A stretch of 64,000 bases of DNA from Corythucha ciliata (taxonomy: Eukaryota; Arthropoda; Insecta; Hemiptera; Tingidae). This document shows positions 10,945-22,340 of the stretch, piece after piece. The notes under the pieces were generated by a model. The model did no database searches and was not told the DNA's origin. It saw nothing but the letters and a program-made list of their open reading frames with translations. Within the stretch, counting starts at the first letter, position 1. Every line of letters begins with the position of its first letter. Made by a program: the position numbers and the translations under genes. The stretch covers positions 46,810,164-46,874,163 of the forward strand of contig CM075941.1 of the NCBI GenBank assembly GCA_038030265.1, in the 5' to 3' direction.

Positions 10945-12735
10945 TTATTTTTAGATTTTTTTTTTTTTTTTTTATTTTTTTTTTTTTTATTTTTATTTTT
11001 TTAAAGGCTCAGCTGCTACGGCTATTTGGCCTCTACGTGAGTACTATATTATTCTCTACTTTTACAAAAGCAAAACAACTTGTATCTCAAGCAAATCTTT
11101 TTCTTTCTTTCAGGAAGCTTCATAGTCTTCATGTTCTTCGTTGATTCTTTGTAAAAATAAGCTACAATACATAAAAATAAAACTCTGATTCAATATTCAC
11201 GGCGTCGTATATAGAAGTACTCGCCGAAATTGTGATGACCTATATCATATAATATACTTCTATTGCTTTTAGGTAACCCATCAACTTTTGAAATTGGCAT
11301 CCCTCTTTGAGTATCTCTTCCAAAGAAGCATTTGAGATTCCGTGGTGGGCTCTTTCAAGCCTGAGTCCTCTGCATCTTGTCAACACATGCTCCACTGAGA
11401 GGTCCTCCCCACACTTCGGACATCGAGGTGGTCTTCTACCTAGAAGGAGGTACGTGTGTGTCAGCCTCGTGTGCCCTAGCCGAAGACGGGCCGCAATCAC
11501 TTTTTCCCTTCTGCACGACCCTTCAACAAGCCATGTGGATCTAACATTTTTCTTTACAGAACCCAACTTCGCAGTTGCTCTTATAGCCGACCAGCAATGC
11601 TGCCACTGTTCCCAGACTTTGCACTTGACAAAAGCCCGCATGTCCTCACCACTCACTGGCATGAATTCAAGACTGGTATTCTCTCAGACTGGGCGTCATT
11701 TCCTATGATGCCCACATGACCTGGTATCCACATTAGTATTACTTTTTCCCCATTTTTTTCCATATCACGCATTTCTACCTTTATTTTTTGAATGATCGGA
11801 TCAGTATTAAACCCATTTTTAATGGCCTGAAGAGTGCTCATCGAATCACTGCACACAACAAATTCGCTTCCATTTTCGCTTTTCATCTGCTTAATAGCCA
11901 TTAGGATTGCTGAGGCTTCAGCCGTGTAAACGGACGAGAAAGCCTCCAATCTCCATTCACATCCACGATTGCCAACGAGGGCCCCAGCTCCTACACCTTG
12001 CGGTGTTTTGGAGCCATCCGTATAAACAAACGTGGCGTTCCCATACTTGGACAACATATACCTATGGACAGCCTTGTATACACCTTGCGTCGTCTCCTTT
12101 TTATTGCAGACGGACAGGCCCAGTTCAACATTGGGCTTCCATTCCCACGGAGGGGCTAACATCCCTTTCCACTGGTGCATAGTTGGAAGGACGATTTCCA
12201 AGCTCTCAAGGAGCTCCATAGCGCGCACTCTAAATGGCCTTGGCCGACTTGGCTGATATCTATATTCCCTCGGGGGGGAGTCGCTTGAAAAAACTACTTC
12301 TTTAAGCGCGTGGTCTCCAGTTTCCCGAATCTTTAACAACTGCACTAACGTAAGTTGGTTTCTGCGATGACCCAAGGGTAGACTTCCCGTGAGCACGTCC
12401 AGGCTTATTGACGGGGTGGTGCGAAAAGCACCTGTCACCGTCAGCAAGCCCATCCTTTGAATGCTATCGAGCTTCCTCAACTGCGTTTTCCTGGCCGACG
12501 CATAGACCGTGCACCCATATTCCATCTTTGCTCTGACCCAATTGTTATAGAACAGCAGTAACACGAGCGGGTCTGCCCCTCGCGATACTCCCGCCATGCA
12601 CTTGAGGATGTCCAGCCGCTTCCTCCCTTGCGCGAGCAAATACTCGACATGGCTCGACCAAGTTAACTTGGAATCAAGGATGAGGCCCAGGAATTTAAAT
12701 TCTGAGACGAATTCAATTTCCTGCTCCTTCATCTG
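10945..12735 (-). mobile_element. 5'-truncated LINE with RNase H domain (I/Jockey-like)
   Basis: A minus-strand non-LTR retrotransposon remnant. The coding part (12732-11240) holds the end of the reverse transcriptase domain, an RNase H domain and a cysteine-rich tail. A 3' untranslated part of about 240 bp ends near 11005 with GCAGCTGAGCC followed by an A-rich tail (about 10945-11005). The 5' end is cut abruptly where it meets the (TTA)n tract at 12744. Truncation at the 5' end is the usual product of incomplete target-primed reverse transcription. Confidence 0.85.
11240..12732 (-). pseudogene. LINE ORF2 remnant: RT C-terminal part, RNase H, CCHC-like tail
   Basis: The 359-codon frame 12732-11653 starts inside the RT domain (FKFLGLILDSKLTWSSHV is the conserved region just after the RT catalytic core), continues through the thumb/connection (LRKLDSIQRMGLLTVTGAFR) and enters RNase H. 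Visible catalytic positions are the Asp of YTDGSK (about residue 237), the Glu of TAEASAI, the Asp of CSDSMSTL and the His of IPGHVGI. A frameshift near 11660-11690, in the GND region at the end of RNase H, moves the reading to the frame 11662-11240. That frame carries CPKCGEDLSVEHVLTRC (C-x2-C-x7-H-x4-C), the usual tail of such ORFs. The endonuclease and the RT catalytic motif are absent. It cannot be active. The clade (I, Jockey or Loa) is uncertain. Confidence 0.88.
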
Positions 12736-12743
12736 TAGGACAG

Positions 12744-12744
12744 G

Positions 12745-12807
<63 letters not shown>

Positions 12808-12900
12808 TTATTTATTTATTTTTGTTTTTAGGCATTGACTACTGAGGTCATTAGCCTTCACACAAGTAGGTATTTCAATTACATTCTATATTCTCTGTTC
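12744..12900 (-). mobile_element. LINE 3' end with long (TAA)n tail (copy 2)
   Basis: The plus strand shows about 20 TTA/ATT triplets at 12744-12806. Read on the minus strand these are a (TAA)n tail preceded by GGCTAATGACCTCAGTAGTC and AATGCCTAAAAACAAAAA, matching the terminus at 10700-10745. The microsatellite is therefore best explained as a retrotransposon tail that later expanded, not as an independent locus. Confidence 0.6.
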
Positions 12901-14408
12901 TGCGTCTGTCAGCCTCCGCTCATGGCTTCAAGCGCATTATCATTATTATTCGAAATAAGATGATCATGTTCCGCTACCAATGTTCCAGGCATAATCCTTT
13001 TGAACCCACCTAATCGAATCATATAGTAACAGAATATTAAGATTTATTAGGTACCCAGCCAGCACAAACGTGATATAAATATTCTAAGAATCTTCTTGTA
13101 ATCTGGCATGGATGTTCTGGATGTACAGTCACCTTTCAAATCATTCTATGAATATCCAAACGAGAAACGAGATATGCTATGAACAGCACTGGTGGAATAT
13201 TCAAGGGAGTCTTTTGCTGAATAAAGATCGAACTGTGCAACATATAGCTCATTTGCGTGCTGTAGAGGGGTTAAACGCGTTTTCTGCTTCGGACAGCTAA
13301 GAAAAGGCGGGTGGTTCTCTCTCTTCGAAAAAACGAAGTTTAGATGGAGGTGGAGGCCAACGGAAACCGTCGTTGTGTAAATGTGCGTGCGTGTTTGGTG
13401 GTCTCGCGGGCTTGATTTATTTTTCGAGGTAGTTTTTCTGTGTGCCTTGATCTCAACTTTTGCCTCGATGGGTACTCGACAGTGAAACTAAGAAGTCGCC
13501 CACGTTTTCACAAGCTTATTGTAGCATGACGTAATCGCTCTCGAAAGAGTGATGGATGGGCGGTATAGTGGAGTAAACTCTAATTGAAGTTTTCACAAAG
13601 TTATTACCCCTCCACAATAATTTATGTATCAGCCGTTAAATAAATTTTTGTCGAGAGACGATATCGGGACGATATTATCTTCGTAAAAACTTCAACCGTG
13701 TACGCCAAAGGTAAGTTATAAAGCAAATACTACTTTTTCTTTCGAATATTTGCCCAGCACATTATTTCTAAATTTAATTTTTGGATTCTTATATACTGTT
13801 CATGTAATATAAATGAAGCTCAAAAAGACCGGGTGATGGCAAAATTTGGATCAACAGCTAACCTCTCTGACGACCTAACCCCCGGAGGGGCCCCAGAGAA
13901 ATGGCAACACAGCCTTTCCGACGATCTAACTAATTGATCAAATTGATTGAACTTGTGCGGCGTCGTTATTAGTAAGTTTCTTTTATAGAGATGTATAATA
14001 CTGATAACATCCATAGAATACCGACTTCTTGTCCCCATGTAGAAGCTGTCCAAAACAATCACAGGGATGCCACTGTGAAACAAATCGAGATGACCGTAGC
14101 TGTTTGGCTGACGGAGGCCAAGGAAAGGATGGAAAGGACCGATATGAGAAATCCAGATACCACAAATGAATGATGTGCGTGCTGCTTGAATTTTGCCCTT
14201 GCTGCAGAACTTGCTAATTATGTTCGCTTGCTTCCATTATTCCAGATTTTTGAAAGTTGAAGATTGATTCATGTGTTTATCGCGAACACCGTCGATGACA
14301 CCGAGACGAAGTGTGACATTTTCCGTCCGTGTTTCTTTTTTTATGATTTTACCATTTTAAATTAAATATTAATTTTTTATATTGTTCTTAATGTATTCAA
14401 TTACCTTA
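12901..14408. other. Unassigned, mostly single-copy sequence
   Basis: No open frame with domain-like content and no repeat partner seen in the window. A GGTAAGTTAT at 13710-13719 resembles a splice donor, and the stretch before it (about 13300-13710) is less AT-biased, so a non-coding 5' exon of a host gene is conceivable but unsupported. Confidence 0.35.
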
Positions 14409-14601
14409 AGGCCGTTTTCACACTTGAGAATCCGGTATCCGATTCCCGAATCGAGGGTACTAAAAATACACTACAGTCAAGGCGCTCCTTCACACTTAGA
14501 TTCCAGAATCTTTTGTGTTAATGAGCGCGTTCGCCGTATTGTATTTTTAGTATCCTCGACTCGGGAATCGGATACCGGAATCTCAAGTGTGAAAACGGCC
14601 T
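14409..14601. mobile_element. Foldback MITE, AGGCCGTTTTCACACTTGAGA family
   Basis: A 193-bp element whose ends AGGCCGTTTTCACACTTGAG are inverted at 14583-14601. Pairing continues for about 65 bp (CCGGTATCCGATTCCCGA and its complement). It is flanked by TTA on the left and AA on the right, compatible with a TTA/TAA target as used by PIF/Harbinger elements, but not decisive. No coding content. Confidence 0.78.
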
Positions 14602-15144
14602 AATATAAAAAAAAAGTTGAATTGTGATGGGTTGGGGGTAAGGGAGTGGGACATCTGAGTAATGCAGATATGAGTAACCCCAGAATATTCAAAGCACATT
14701 CCAAATACTCTGTGAAAATGCCACCATTATCTTTCGCGAACCTTCTATGAATCACTTATATCGAGGACATGGTATTGATATATTGAATATTGACGGGATA
14801 TTGAATTTGAATCACATTCGCGACTCCTAGGAATATTCCTGAGTGAATTTTGTACGATTGTATATCCTCCACGAATATACCAGTATCCAAAATGAATATA
14901 TATTGCACTTTCCTTGAATTATTTGTGTGTTTGTTGGGTATTTATAATAAGTATATAAGATTATTGGACGGACCAGCATCATCGGTTTCGTTTCTTGAAA
15001 AAAAAAAAAAAAAAATGCAAAGGTTTCCGTTTCACCATCCATCTCACCCACTCGATCCCATTCCTCACTCAAACATTAAGGCTAAAGTCCGCGGTGGTTT
15101 GGTGTGATTCTGAATCAACAGATCGCGCCACTTTCGCCCCTAAA
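14602..15144. other. Unassigned, AT-rich
   Basis: It has several AATATTC motifs and a 17-base A run at 14998-15014. No gene or clear element was recognised. Confidence 0.4.
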
Positions 15145-15470
15145 TTGCGGCACCTCTCTCGGCTTGAAAAATTGACCGATTTTAGTTTTTTCAACGGATT
15201 CTTACTTGTTAAAAGCATAGAAAATTCGGAAATTAGGTCTGTGATTTTTAAATTGAGTGTAAATGTAAAATGTGGAATTTAAATTTTTTTTAACTATTTT
15301 TTTGGACAAAACTGCCTTATACCAAGAAGCAGCAGAATATTTCGGAACCAAATAATTTTGGGTTTTTGATTTTCCTCCATAAACATCGCCCGAAAGAGAA
15401 AAGTACGACTTCAAAGAGAAAAGCCGCCTCAATAGCAAGAGTCTCTGGGGGAAGCGGGAGGAATCACCCA
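15145..15470 (+). repeat. Dispersed 0.33-kb repeat, copy 1
   Basis: A close inverted copy is at 20940-21287. Shared landmarks are TTGCGGCACCTCTC at the left end, ACCAAGAAGCAGCAGAATAT in the middle, and AAAGAGAAAAGCCGCCTCAA near the right end. It lacks inverted ends, poly-A or coding motifs, so its class is unknown. Confidence 0.7.
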
Positions 15471-17838
15471 CCCACCCACTCATGCTCAACACGGGTTCAA
15501 TGGGAGCTACGTTTTTTTTTTTTAATGTTACTTAGACCCTCCTACCTTTTACCTACCCACCTTTTATATTGTGAATATTATGTTTGTGGGTACTGTGACA
15601 TTTGTAATAAGCCATTGCTCCAAACCCAAGCTATTCATATTTTATTTTTTGTGGGTTAGGCAACGAACCAGTGGCGAATGCTGGTTCGAAAGGCAGGGCA
15701 AGCGGTAAAGGACCAAAATCGGGCTTCCAAAGAAATAAAAATGACGTTCCCAACGAGTTAAGATTAGGCGTTCAACAAGATGAGTGTTAATACGAAAATC
15801 GGTGAAAACGTGTCCAGACGATTAACCAGATCAATTTTCAGACTTGAAAAATAGTGAACTGCATTGATAACAAATATGGTAATTTGAATACCAGTGACCT
15901 GTAGAGAAAGGGTGAGTTGAAAGAGTGAGTGAACCATTTGTTTTAACGCGACAATTTACCAGACCAAATTTGAAGAGCACAGTTTTGCACAAGAAACTTC
16001 CGCACCACTTTTTTCCTTCCCTTCGCCTTTTGGTTGAAACAGAAGCAGGAAAGTAAAAGCTGACGGAAAATTGACCGAAGCTTTCAAGCTGGAAAAACTG
16101 ATAAATGTTTGGTGCAATCTCTTTCTGACCCACCTCCTTCCACTGTGCGAAAAATCTCCGAAGATTTCACGTAGGGTGTTGGCACTGCACGAGCTGGAGT
16201 TTGCATTTCATGCCTTCAGCACAAGAAGGCGAAAGCTCAGGAAACGAAGAAGTAGAAGAAGAAAAAAGCCAAAACCCTAAAAATATAACATTTATCAGGA
16301 CCATTTTGTTTGTTTTGCTGAAATATCTGTGCAACCATCAGTGTTGACTAATCATTCTATTAGGCTTACTTTGAAGACCACAGAAAACCCCTCTTCAAGC
16401 TCTCATGAGCTGTTTTCCTCGATCGCATAGCATAGTGGAAGCCGAGTGAACAATATGCAAAATTGTACCTATAGGAATACCTAACTTTTTCTATGGCGAA
16501 CTGATTTCATCGAAATCCGGGATGCGTTAAAAAAAAATAGTAGGGAGGGATTGTAAACGCATGCATCTGAAGAACGTCTAGCAGAATTGAGCACCTTCGT
16601 TTCAAGAACTTATTCGACAAAATTTTCGATGGATAGTTTAGTGAAAATATAAAGCATGCTATTTCACGTAACTTTCAACCTCTTTTGAGAAGGCTTATTC
16701 TTTGAGAAGGATGATTTGTGCTGTTTGATGCGACCGTTCCACAATGAAAAAATTGCCTTATTTCAGGATTTGTCGTCAAAATTACCATAATGACAGCTGG
16801 AAGGAAAGTTATTGCAGTTATACCTAAAAAGAAGAGGTTGTGCCAAAAAATGATGAATAAATTCGGTTCCAATAGATGTCTCAATAGTGGTTGGGATTCT
16901 CACAATTTACTCGCTTGTTGTTTTCGGAAGGAAATAGTTTCACAACCTGGACCTGTGGGGGAATGCCTCTCTTTTCAATTGAAATATGGCATGTAGGTAC
17001 CTATTATAGTACTTTATACAAGTATAAACCCCGCTTAACAGTTTCTTGTGTACAATTTTGGGCTCTTCAAATTAGGTACAGTACATTTTTTGATAACCCC
17101 AATAGTTACAGAATTATTCCAGAAAAACACACAGCTATTCCCAAACCCGAGGCAGAATCGTTGGGAGTTTTTTATGCTGTGTTGGGGAAAAGGTATCAAA
17201 CAATTTGCACCAAAAATTGCCATGCTCTTTTGAGTGTCTGGGCTTAGTCAATTTTTCACCTAATTGTACTGTACTAAAAAAAAGCAAACAAGAAAATCAC
17301 GTTAAAAAGTGCTGAAATTTGAGGTTATTGTACATGTGTATCGTAGAATATTTTTTAATACGACGTTTACCATGGGGGGCCGGAAATTTGATTTTCAGAT
17401 TCAGATTACCTGAAAACGTGGGAAACTAATGTGAACTATTTCAATTTCGGCTTTGATCGCGCGTCACATAGAAAAAATAACAGAAATCGGGGACTTTTGT
17501 AGATTTTCCTATTTTAGACTGTAGCGTCTCTTTTAGGAGGTCGGGGCGTTGAAATTCAGATTGAGAACGGCGTGGTGAAAAAACCAAAAATAACACTTAA
17601 TTTTAAAAGGCAACCAAATTTCGGCATGTTGCCAGGGTTGTATTGTTGGGCAAAGTTGAAATTTGGATTCAGCACACCTGAAAACATTGAAATCAGTCAT
17701 CAAACTTAGTCCCGAAGTTTTTTCCTCCCAGACTGCCCTCTTCCTGGACTATTATTTTAGTTCGAGAGATGGCGACAGTCCTACTCAACCGGAAGAACAT
17801 AGTCACGAAAGGTGTGCAAAATGATGGCATATGACCCC
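15471..17838. other. Unassigned sequence, 2.4 kb
   Basis: No domain-bearing open frame, no RNA gene, no internal repeat recognised. The longest open frames (100-118 codons, for example around 16891-17247) lack any recognisable motif and overlap one another in several frames, as expected by chance. Confidence 0.35.
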
Positions 17839-17873
17839 CCCTATTTACGAGCGGGAGTCGGCCGTGCTCTATC

Positions 17874-18952
17874 TAGTGTTGAATCAATACCAATAAAGTA
17901 TCGATACTTTACTCATTTGAAGTATCGAATAGTACTAGGTATCGGAGGAAAAGTATCGACATTCATATAACTTGTTTATGGCATCGTATAAAAATTATCC
18001 AGGTACTCCAAGTACATATGTACCAAAAGTACTTGGTATTGATTCAAAAGTATCGATACTTTAGTGGTGTCGATTCAACTCGCTTGTAAGAAAACCCCTC
18101 CACCACCAACCAGCAAAAGCCAAAAGCACTACCATCTCTAATGATTTATCGAGTCGTCAATCACTACTCCCTTATACAAAGATTATCCCCCTCCCTTATA
18201 CAAAGATTAAAGATTTCATTTTAATTAAAACACAATGACTACTTAAGCTCGATGCACGCTATGCAACTTTTGAAAAAGAATTGCCTACCGGTTTTAAAAA
18301 ATATCCGGTCACTACCGGGGACCATACATTTTCTTTCGACCTGCAAACAAATAGCAAACATGCTACGAAAAATGCATTGTGTGCACCGAGCTTATGACTC
18401 TCTTACTTAACCGATACTTTTACGATTCCGAATGAATGCACCCGATACCGAATATCTGCTTATTTGAATCAATGCCCATTCAATAAGAAGTAAAAGTTCC
18501 GATTTGAAACGATACCGAATCAATACCCATTCGATACCGAGTATATTTACTTGTTTGAATCAATACCCATCTGATACCGTATCGTTTCAAATGAGTACTT
18601 TTACTTGGTATCGAATGGCTATTGATTCAAACGAGTAAATACTCGGTATCGAATGGGTATTGATTCGGTATCGTACTATTTTGAATCAATACCCATTCGA
18701 TACCAATTAAAGTACTCATTTCAAACGGTACGTTTCGGATGCCGGGAATTTACTTGTTTAAATTAATTTAAAAAATAAGAAATACTCGGTATTGATTAAA
18801 AAGTATCGAAAGATAAGTATGGATTCCTGAAGTACTCATTTCCCAGTATCGAATCAAAGTATCTAAATAGTACTTGGTATAAAAAAAGTATCGATACCAA
18901 AACTACTGAGTATCGATACTTTACTCTGTTTACTAGTATCGATTCAACACTA
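17874..18952. mobile_element. hAT-like non-autonomous element full of AGTATCGATACTT palindromes
   Basis: The ends are TAGTGTTGAATC and GATTCAACACTA. The 8-bp flanks GCTCTATC (17866-17873) and GCTGTACC (18953-18960) match at 6 of 8 positions, an aged 8-bp duplication as expected for hAT elements. The 1,079-bp interior is packed with AGTATCGATACTT and AATCAATACCCATTCGATAC motifs in both orientations, and with a nested MITE (18245-18393). No transposase is present, so mobility would have needed a helper. Confidence 0.78.
18245..18393. mobile_element. Foldback MITE, AAGCTCGGTGCAC family (copy 2)
   Basis: Diverged second copy of the element at 5142-5282: same terminal pattern (AAGCTCGATGCAC and GTGCACCGAGCTT) and same internal TATCCGGTCACTACCGGGGA landmark. 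It lies inside the hAT-like element, giving three nested layers at this locus. Confidence 0.75.
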
Positions 18953-19406
18953 GCTGTACCTGGGGCCTAAGGATTTTACAGTTAATTAAAGTCCTTAATG
19001 GGACATGAATTTAACCGAGAACATAGTCCTGAAACTGGTTTCCTTCGAAAGGAGTTACGGAGCTGATTACGAATATGATCGTCTTCCGGCGTCTGCCCGC
19101 GGCATTTGCCCTCTGTGGCTCGTCAAACTCACGAAATTTGGGAAATTTAAATTAGCCGGAAAAACCAAGTCCAGAAAATGGTCTTATGCAAAAGGTGTAA
19201 ACTGTAATCATCCCCATAAAACCTATCGAATAAGACCGATTTCAGGACTATGTTCTACCGGTTAAACTCATGTCCCAAATCAAGGACTTTAATTAGCTAT
19301 TAATAAGCATATAATAAAATCCTTAGGCCCCAGATACGACATGACAGACTCCCGAACTCGTAAATAGGTGATCAAAGCTATCATTATGCGCAGCTTAAAA
19401 CACCGA

Positions 19407-19800
19407 ACTACAATTTTCAAGTATGTTAAATTCGCTACAATGTGAGACAGCAGCCAGAAAACAGTTCTTCAAAATTGGTAATTTGTTGTTTTTCAGACAA
19501 GTTTTAAGTTCATAAAAAGTTGAAAAGCTCCCTTTAAAACTTCGTTAGGCGCTGTTAGCGCACGATTTGTGATAGAACATTGCTCAGTGGTAGGTTTCAC
19601 ACAAAACAAAGCCAAAAATTTCATCATTTGGCAAAACAAATTACCAATTTTGAAGCGCTGTACCTTGCCTACTGTCTAATCTACAGAGCAAATTCAATAC
19701 ATGTACTTGAAAAACGTATTTGAGTAGCGTTTTTTGGTCAAAAAAGTGAAATTCTTTTGCTTTGTTCTGAGTGAAACCAAACACTGATCGTGAGACATTT
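19407..19800. repeat. Imperfect inverted duplication
   Basis: TTCTTCAAAATTGGTAATTTG near 19466 pairs with AAATTACCAATTTTGAAGC near 19640. Weaker pairing extends outward (TTTTCAAGTATGTTAAATTC with GAATTTGTATTG-type sequence at 19690-19715). A second pair, around GGTTTCACACAAAACAAAGC and 19745-19790, lies further out. It is probably a decayed foldback element. No gene. Confidence 0.5.
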
Positions 19801-20332
19801 TTATATGCCCATTCGAGAACAGAGCCTGAAGAATAGTAGAGTTATGATTACGGATAAAAACGCTGCAAATTTTACACGTGGGTATCTTATTCATGAATGT
19901 AGCCAAATCCGGCTTGAAATTACATGAAAATCGACACCCCACACCCCTATTATTTCAAAACCTTTGAAAACCCCCATTTTGAACCCGCTTTTGGCCCATA
20001 AATATCCAGGGAGTTAGTTTATCAAACTGATCAGCTGTTAGGACCAACTAGATCCCAAGTGGAGTTTATGTGCGAAAGAACGAATTTTTTCGAGCAATCC
20101 TAGGGGAAGATATGGCCCGGACGGAGTACGGCGGACGGACATTGCGGAAATCGAATCTAGACATGTTGAAACGTACACAGAAAAAGTTTGAGGGTGGGTT
20201 GTAAAAATTTTGTTCTGACCGAAAACATAGGTGTATTTTTCATAATGAATAATAAACCAGAATTTTCAACGGCTGTATCTTAAAAAAGTCAACTACAAAC
20301 CAAAATATGATAATTTCCTTGTGCCTCGCCTA
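19801..20332. other. Unassigned
   Basis: No motif-bearing frame or repeat partner was seen. It borders the MITE that starts at 20333. Confidence 0.35.
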
Positions 20333-20673
20333 AAGCCACACACGATCAAACATCCTTGACAAGCAGGTTTGATCGTGTTTGAAGGTTAGACATCACATTT
20401 GGCGGTTTTCAGTCACTGCCAGAAAATTTGCTCGCAGACATGAGGTTTGGCAAACAGATTTGATCGTGTGTGTGTGTTTCAATCCAACAAACCTTCAAAC
20501 CATCGAGAAAAAAGGGTGTTGGGAAATTGCTGAAGCTTGGGTGCGCGTTTGAAGTTGAAGCTTGTCGGCAAGTTTGACCGTGTGGGTGTGGCGTCAAACG
20601 TCAAACATGCTTGACCAGCGCAACTAATAAAACCATGCTTGTCAAGCATGCTTGATGACCGTGTGTGGCCCTC
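20333..20673. mobile_element. MITE with GCCACACACGATCAAACAT ends and internal sub-repeats
   Basis: A 341-bp element. Left end AGCCACACACGATCAAACAT, right end ATGACCGTGTGTGGCCCT, and internal copies of CTTGACAAGCA and GTTTGATCGTG in both orientations, so it can fold in several ways. No coding capacity. Superfamily unknown. Confidence 0.72.
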
Positions 20674-20939
20674 TTAATGATATAACGTGATTTTCAGATC
20701 GATAAAAAATAGCGAGCGAGAGCGAACTTTTCGAAAAAATAAAATAATTCCTAAAACTTTTGAACCTCGTTATGAAACGCCCTTCCTCAATATACTACTA
20801 ATTTAGTTCTGATTAGTTCTGATGGCTCGTAAGTCAAAAGGATTAGAAAACAACGATTAAAAAAAACCCCTAGTTCACTCAAGGTCATTTTTTGGAAGAT
20901 AATTCGCCCAGGGGGACACTACAGAATGGTGCATCGTGT

Positions 20940-21287
20940 GAGCGGGTGATCTCTCCCGCTTCAGCCTGCAAGAGTCCTCTCTCTCACTCTTGGCTCTTGA
21001 GGCGGCTTTTCTCTTTGAAGTCGTACTTTTCTCTTTCGGGCGATGTTTATGGAGGAAAATCAGAAACCCAAAATTATTTGGTTCCGGAATATTCTGCTGC
21101 TTCTTGGTATAAGGCAGTTTTGTCCAAAAAAATATTTCAAAAAAATTAAAATTTCAAATTTTACATTTACACTTAATTTAAAAATCACAGACCTAATTTC
21201 CGAATTTTCTATGCTTTCAACTAGTAAGAATCCGTTGAAAAAACTAAAATCGGTCAATTTTTCAAGCCGTGAGAGGTGCCGCAAATA
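20940..21287 (-). repeat. Dispersed 0.33-kb repeat, copy 2 (inverted relative to copy 1)
   Basis: Reverse-complement counterpart of 15145-15470, with small indels such as a longer AGTCCTCTCTCTCACTC stretch near 20970. The two copies are 5.5 kb apart. Neither has a target duplication I can identify. Confidence 0.7.
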
Positions 21288-22004
21288 TGACTGTATTCTG
21301 TCTCTCTCGCACACTTGTCGAGCCTTAAAAGTTCGTACCCTGTTCTTATTATGATGTGTGCTTGTGTGGTGTTGATCGGTAAAGTTCGTGTCAGTGGGTT
21401 TAGTGGTGGGAGGTCTTCGACTCTTCGATTCGGCCATTTTGCTCTCCTCTCTACGACATACCCGAGAACTCTTTCTTAACTTTCTGGTTCTAACAAGAAG
21501 GAGAAGCACAAATCAACGTGGCTCGAGCCCATCTAGTTTTTCTTGCGTTTTTCTTCTCGAATTTTCTTCGTGCACGCATAAAATTGGAAAACGTCACATC
21601 ATTTGATTTGAAGGTAAGGCGACAATTCGCTTGTTATCCTTTAAATCTGATCGTGCATGTTTGTTTAATATAATTTGCAGGCGCAAGTTTCACGACTAAT
21701 TCGTCATTGGTCCTACGTCGATATTTATTTTTCTGCCTGTCAACTTTTCTCAGCGACCAATTTTCGGTGATCGAGCCAGTAGCTACATGTAATATACTGA
21801 AGTAAAGTGTGTATTTCGGATTGTACGACAATTGTGGGATTTTGTTTTCAGGCCTGCGTCGTCTATGTCCCATCGCCGCGTCGCATTATTTTCTTGGCGT
21901 TCTGTTTGTATGTAGATGTTTCTCAGCGTGTAGTTTTTTGTAGTGTCAGTATTTTTTCATTCGTTTCCATTAAAAATGAAGTAAAATAATTCTGTTCCGT
22001 GCGA
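21288..22004. other. Unassigned; possible 5'-UTR-like segment
   Basis: The stretch 21360-21620 is less AT-rich and ends in TTGAAGGTAAGG, a splice-donor-like sequence (about 21606-21617). A non-coding first exon is possible, but no coding exon follows within reach. No gene is called. Confidence 0.3.
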
Positions 22005-22340
22005 ATATTCTTTTGGAACATTCACGGAATATATACATGTCCCGTTTGGACCTCCTTACAATATTCGTACCCGACACTATATATCTGAATATTCTGGAGC
22101 GATTCTAAAAAAACATTCTTTGAACGTTCAAACTTATCCTTCTGAATATATTCCACATTTCCACGAATCTTCTAGGAGAATATTCCGTTGGAACATTCAC
22201 GGATTATTATACAACCTGTCCCGTCTAGACCTCCATACAATATTCGCAAAAAAAAACAATATCTTCCACGAACATTCTTGGAAAAAAGGTAAATTCCAAA
22301 AAGATAATCAAGGAATATTCGGGTAATATTTCCTTGCTAT
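22005..22340. repeat. Duplicated AATATTC-rich segment
   Basis: Two partial copies of a 70-bp sequence: GGAACATTCACGGAATATAT then CATGTCCCGTTTGGACCTCC at about 22014-22058, and GGAACATTCACGGATTATTA then CCTGTCCCGTCTAGACCTCC at about 22191-22235, each followed by ACAATATTCG. The class is unknown. Confidence 0.5.

Larger units (their letters stand above)
17839..19380. mobile_element. Palindromic element interrupted by a younger hAT-like insertion
   Basis: The left arm is split: CTATTTACGAGCGGGAGTC (17841-17859) and, after the inserted element, TGGGGCCTAAGGATTTTA plus CCTTAATGGGACATGAATTT (18961-19040). The right arm is about 19235-19375 (ATCCTTAGGCCCCAGATA and CCCGAACTCGTAAATAGG). Removing 17874-18952 and one target copy makes the arms continuous, so this element was here first. 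The central part 19040-19235 shows no credible gene. Confidence 0.7.

Noticed and set aside
12759..12806. (TTA)n tract as an independent microsatellite locus
   Set aside because: Adjacent LINE 3' terminal sequence matching another (TAA)n-tailed terminus explains it as a retrotransposon tail.
13300..13720. Host-gene 5' exon before a GGTAAGT donor
   Set aside because: Only a donor-like sequence is present; there is no start codon context, coding exon or acceptor that can be tied to it.
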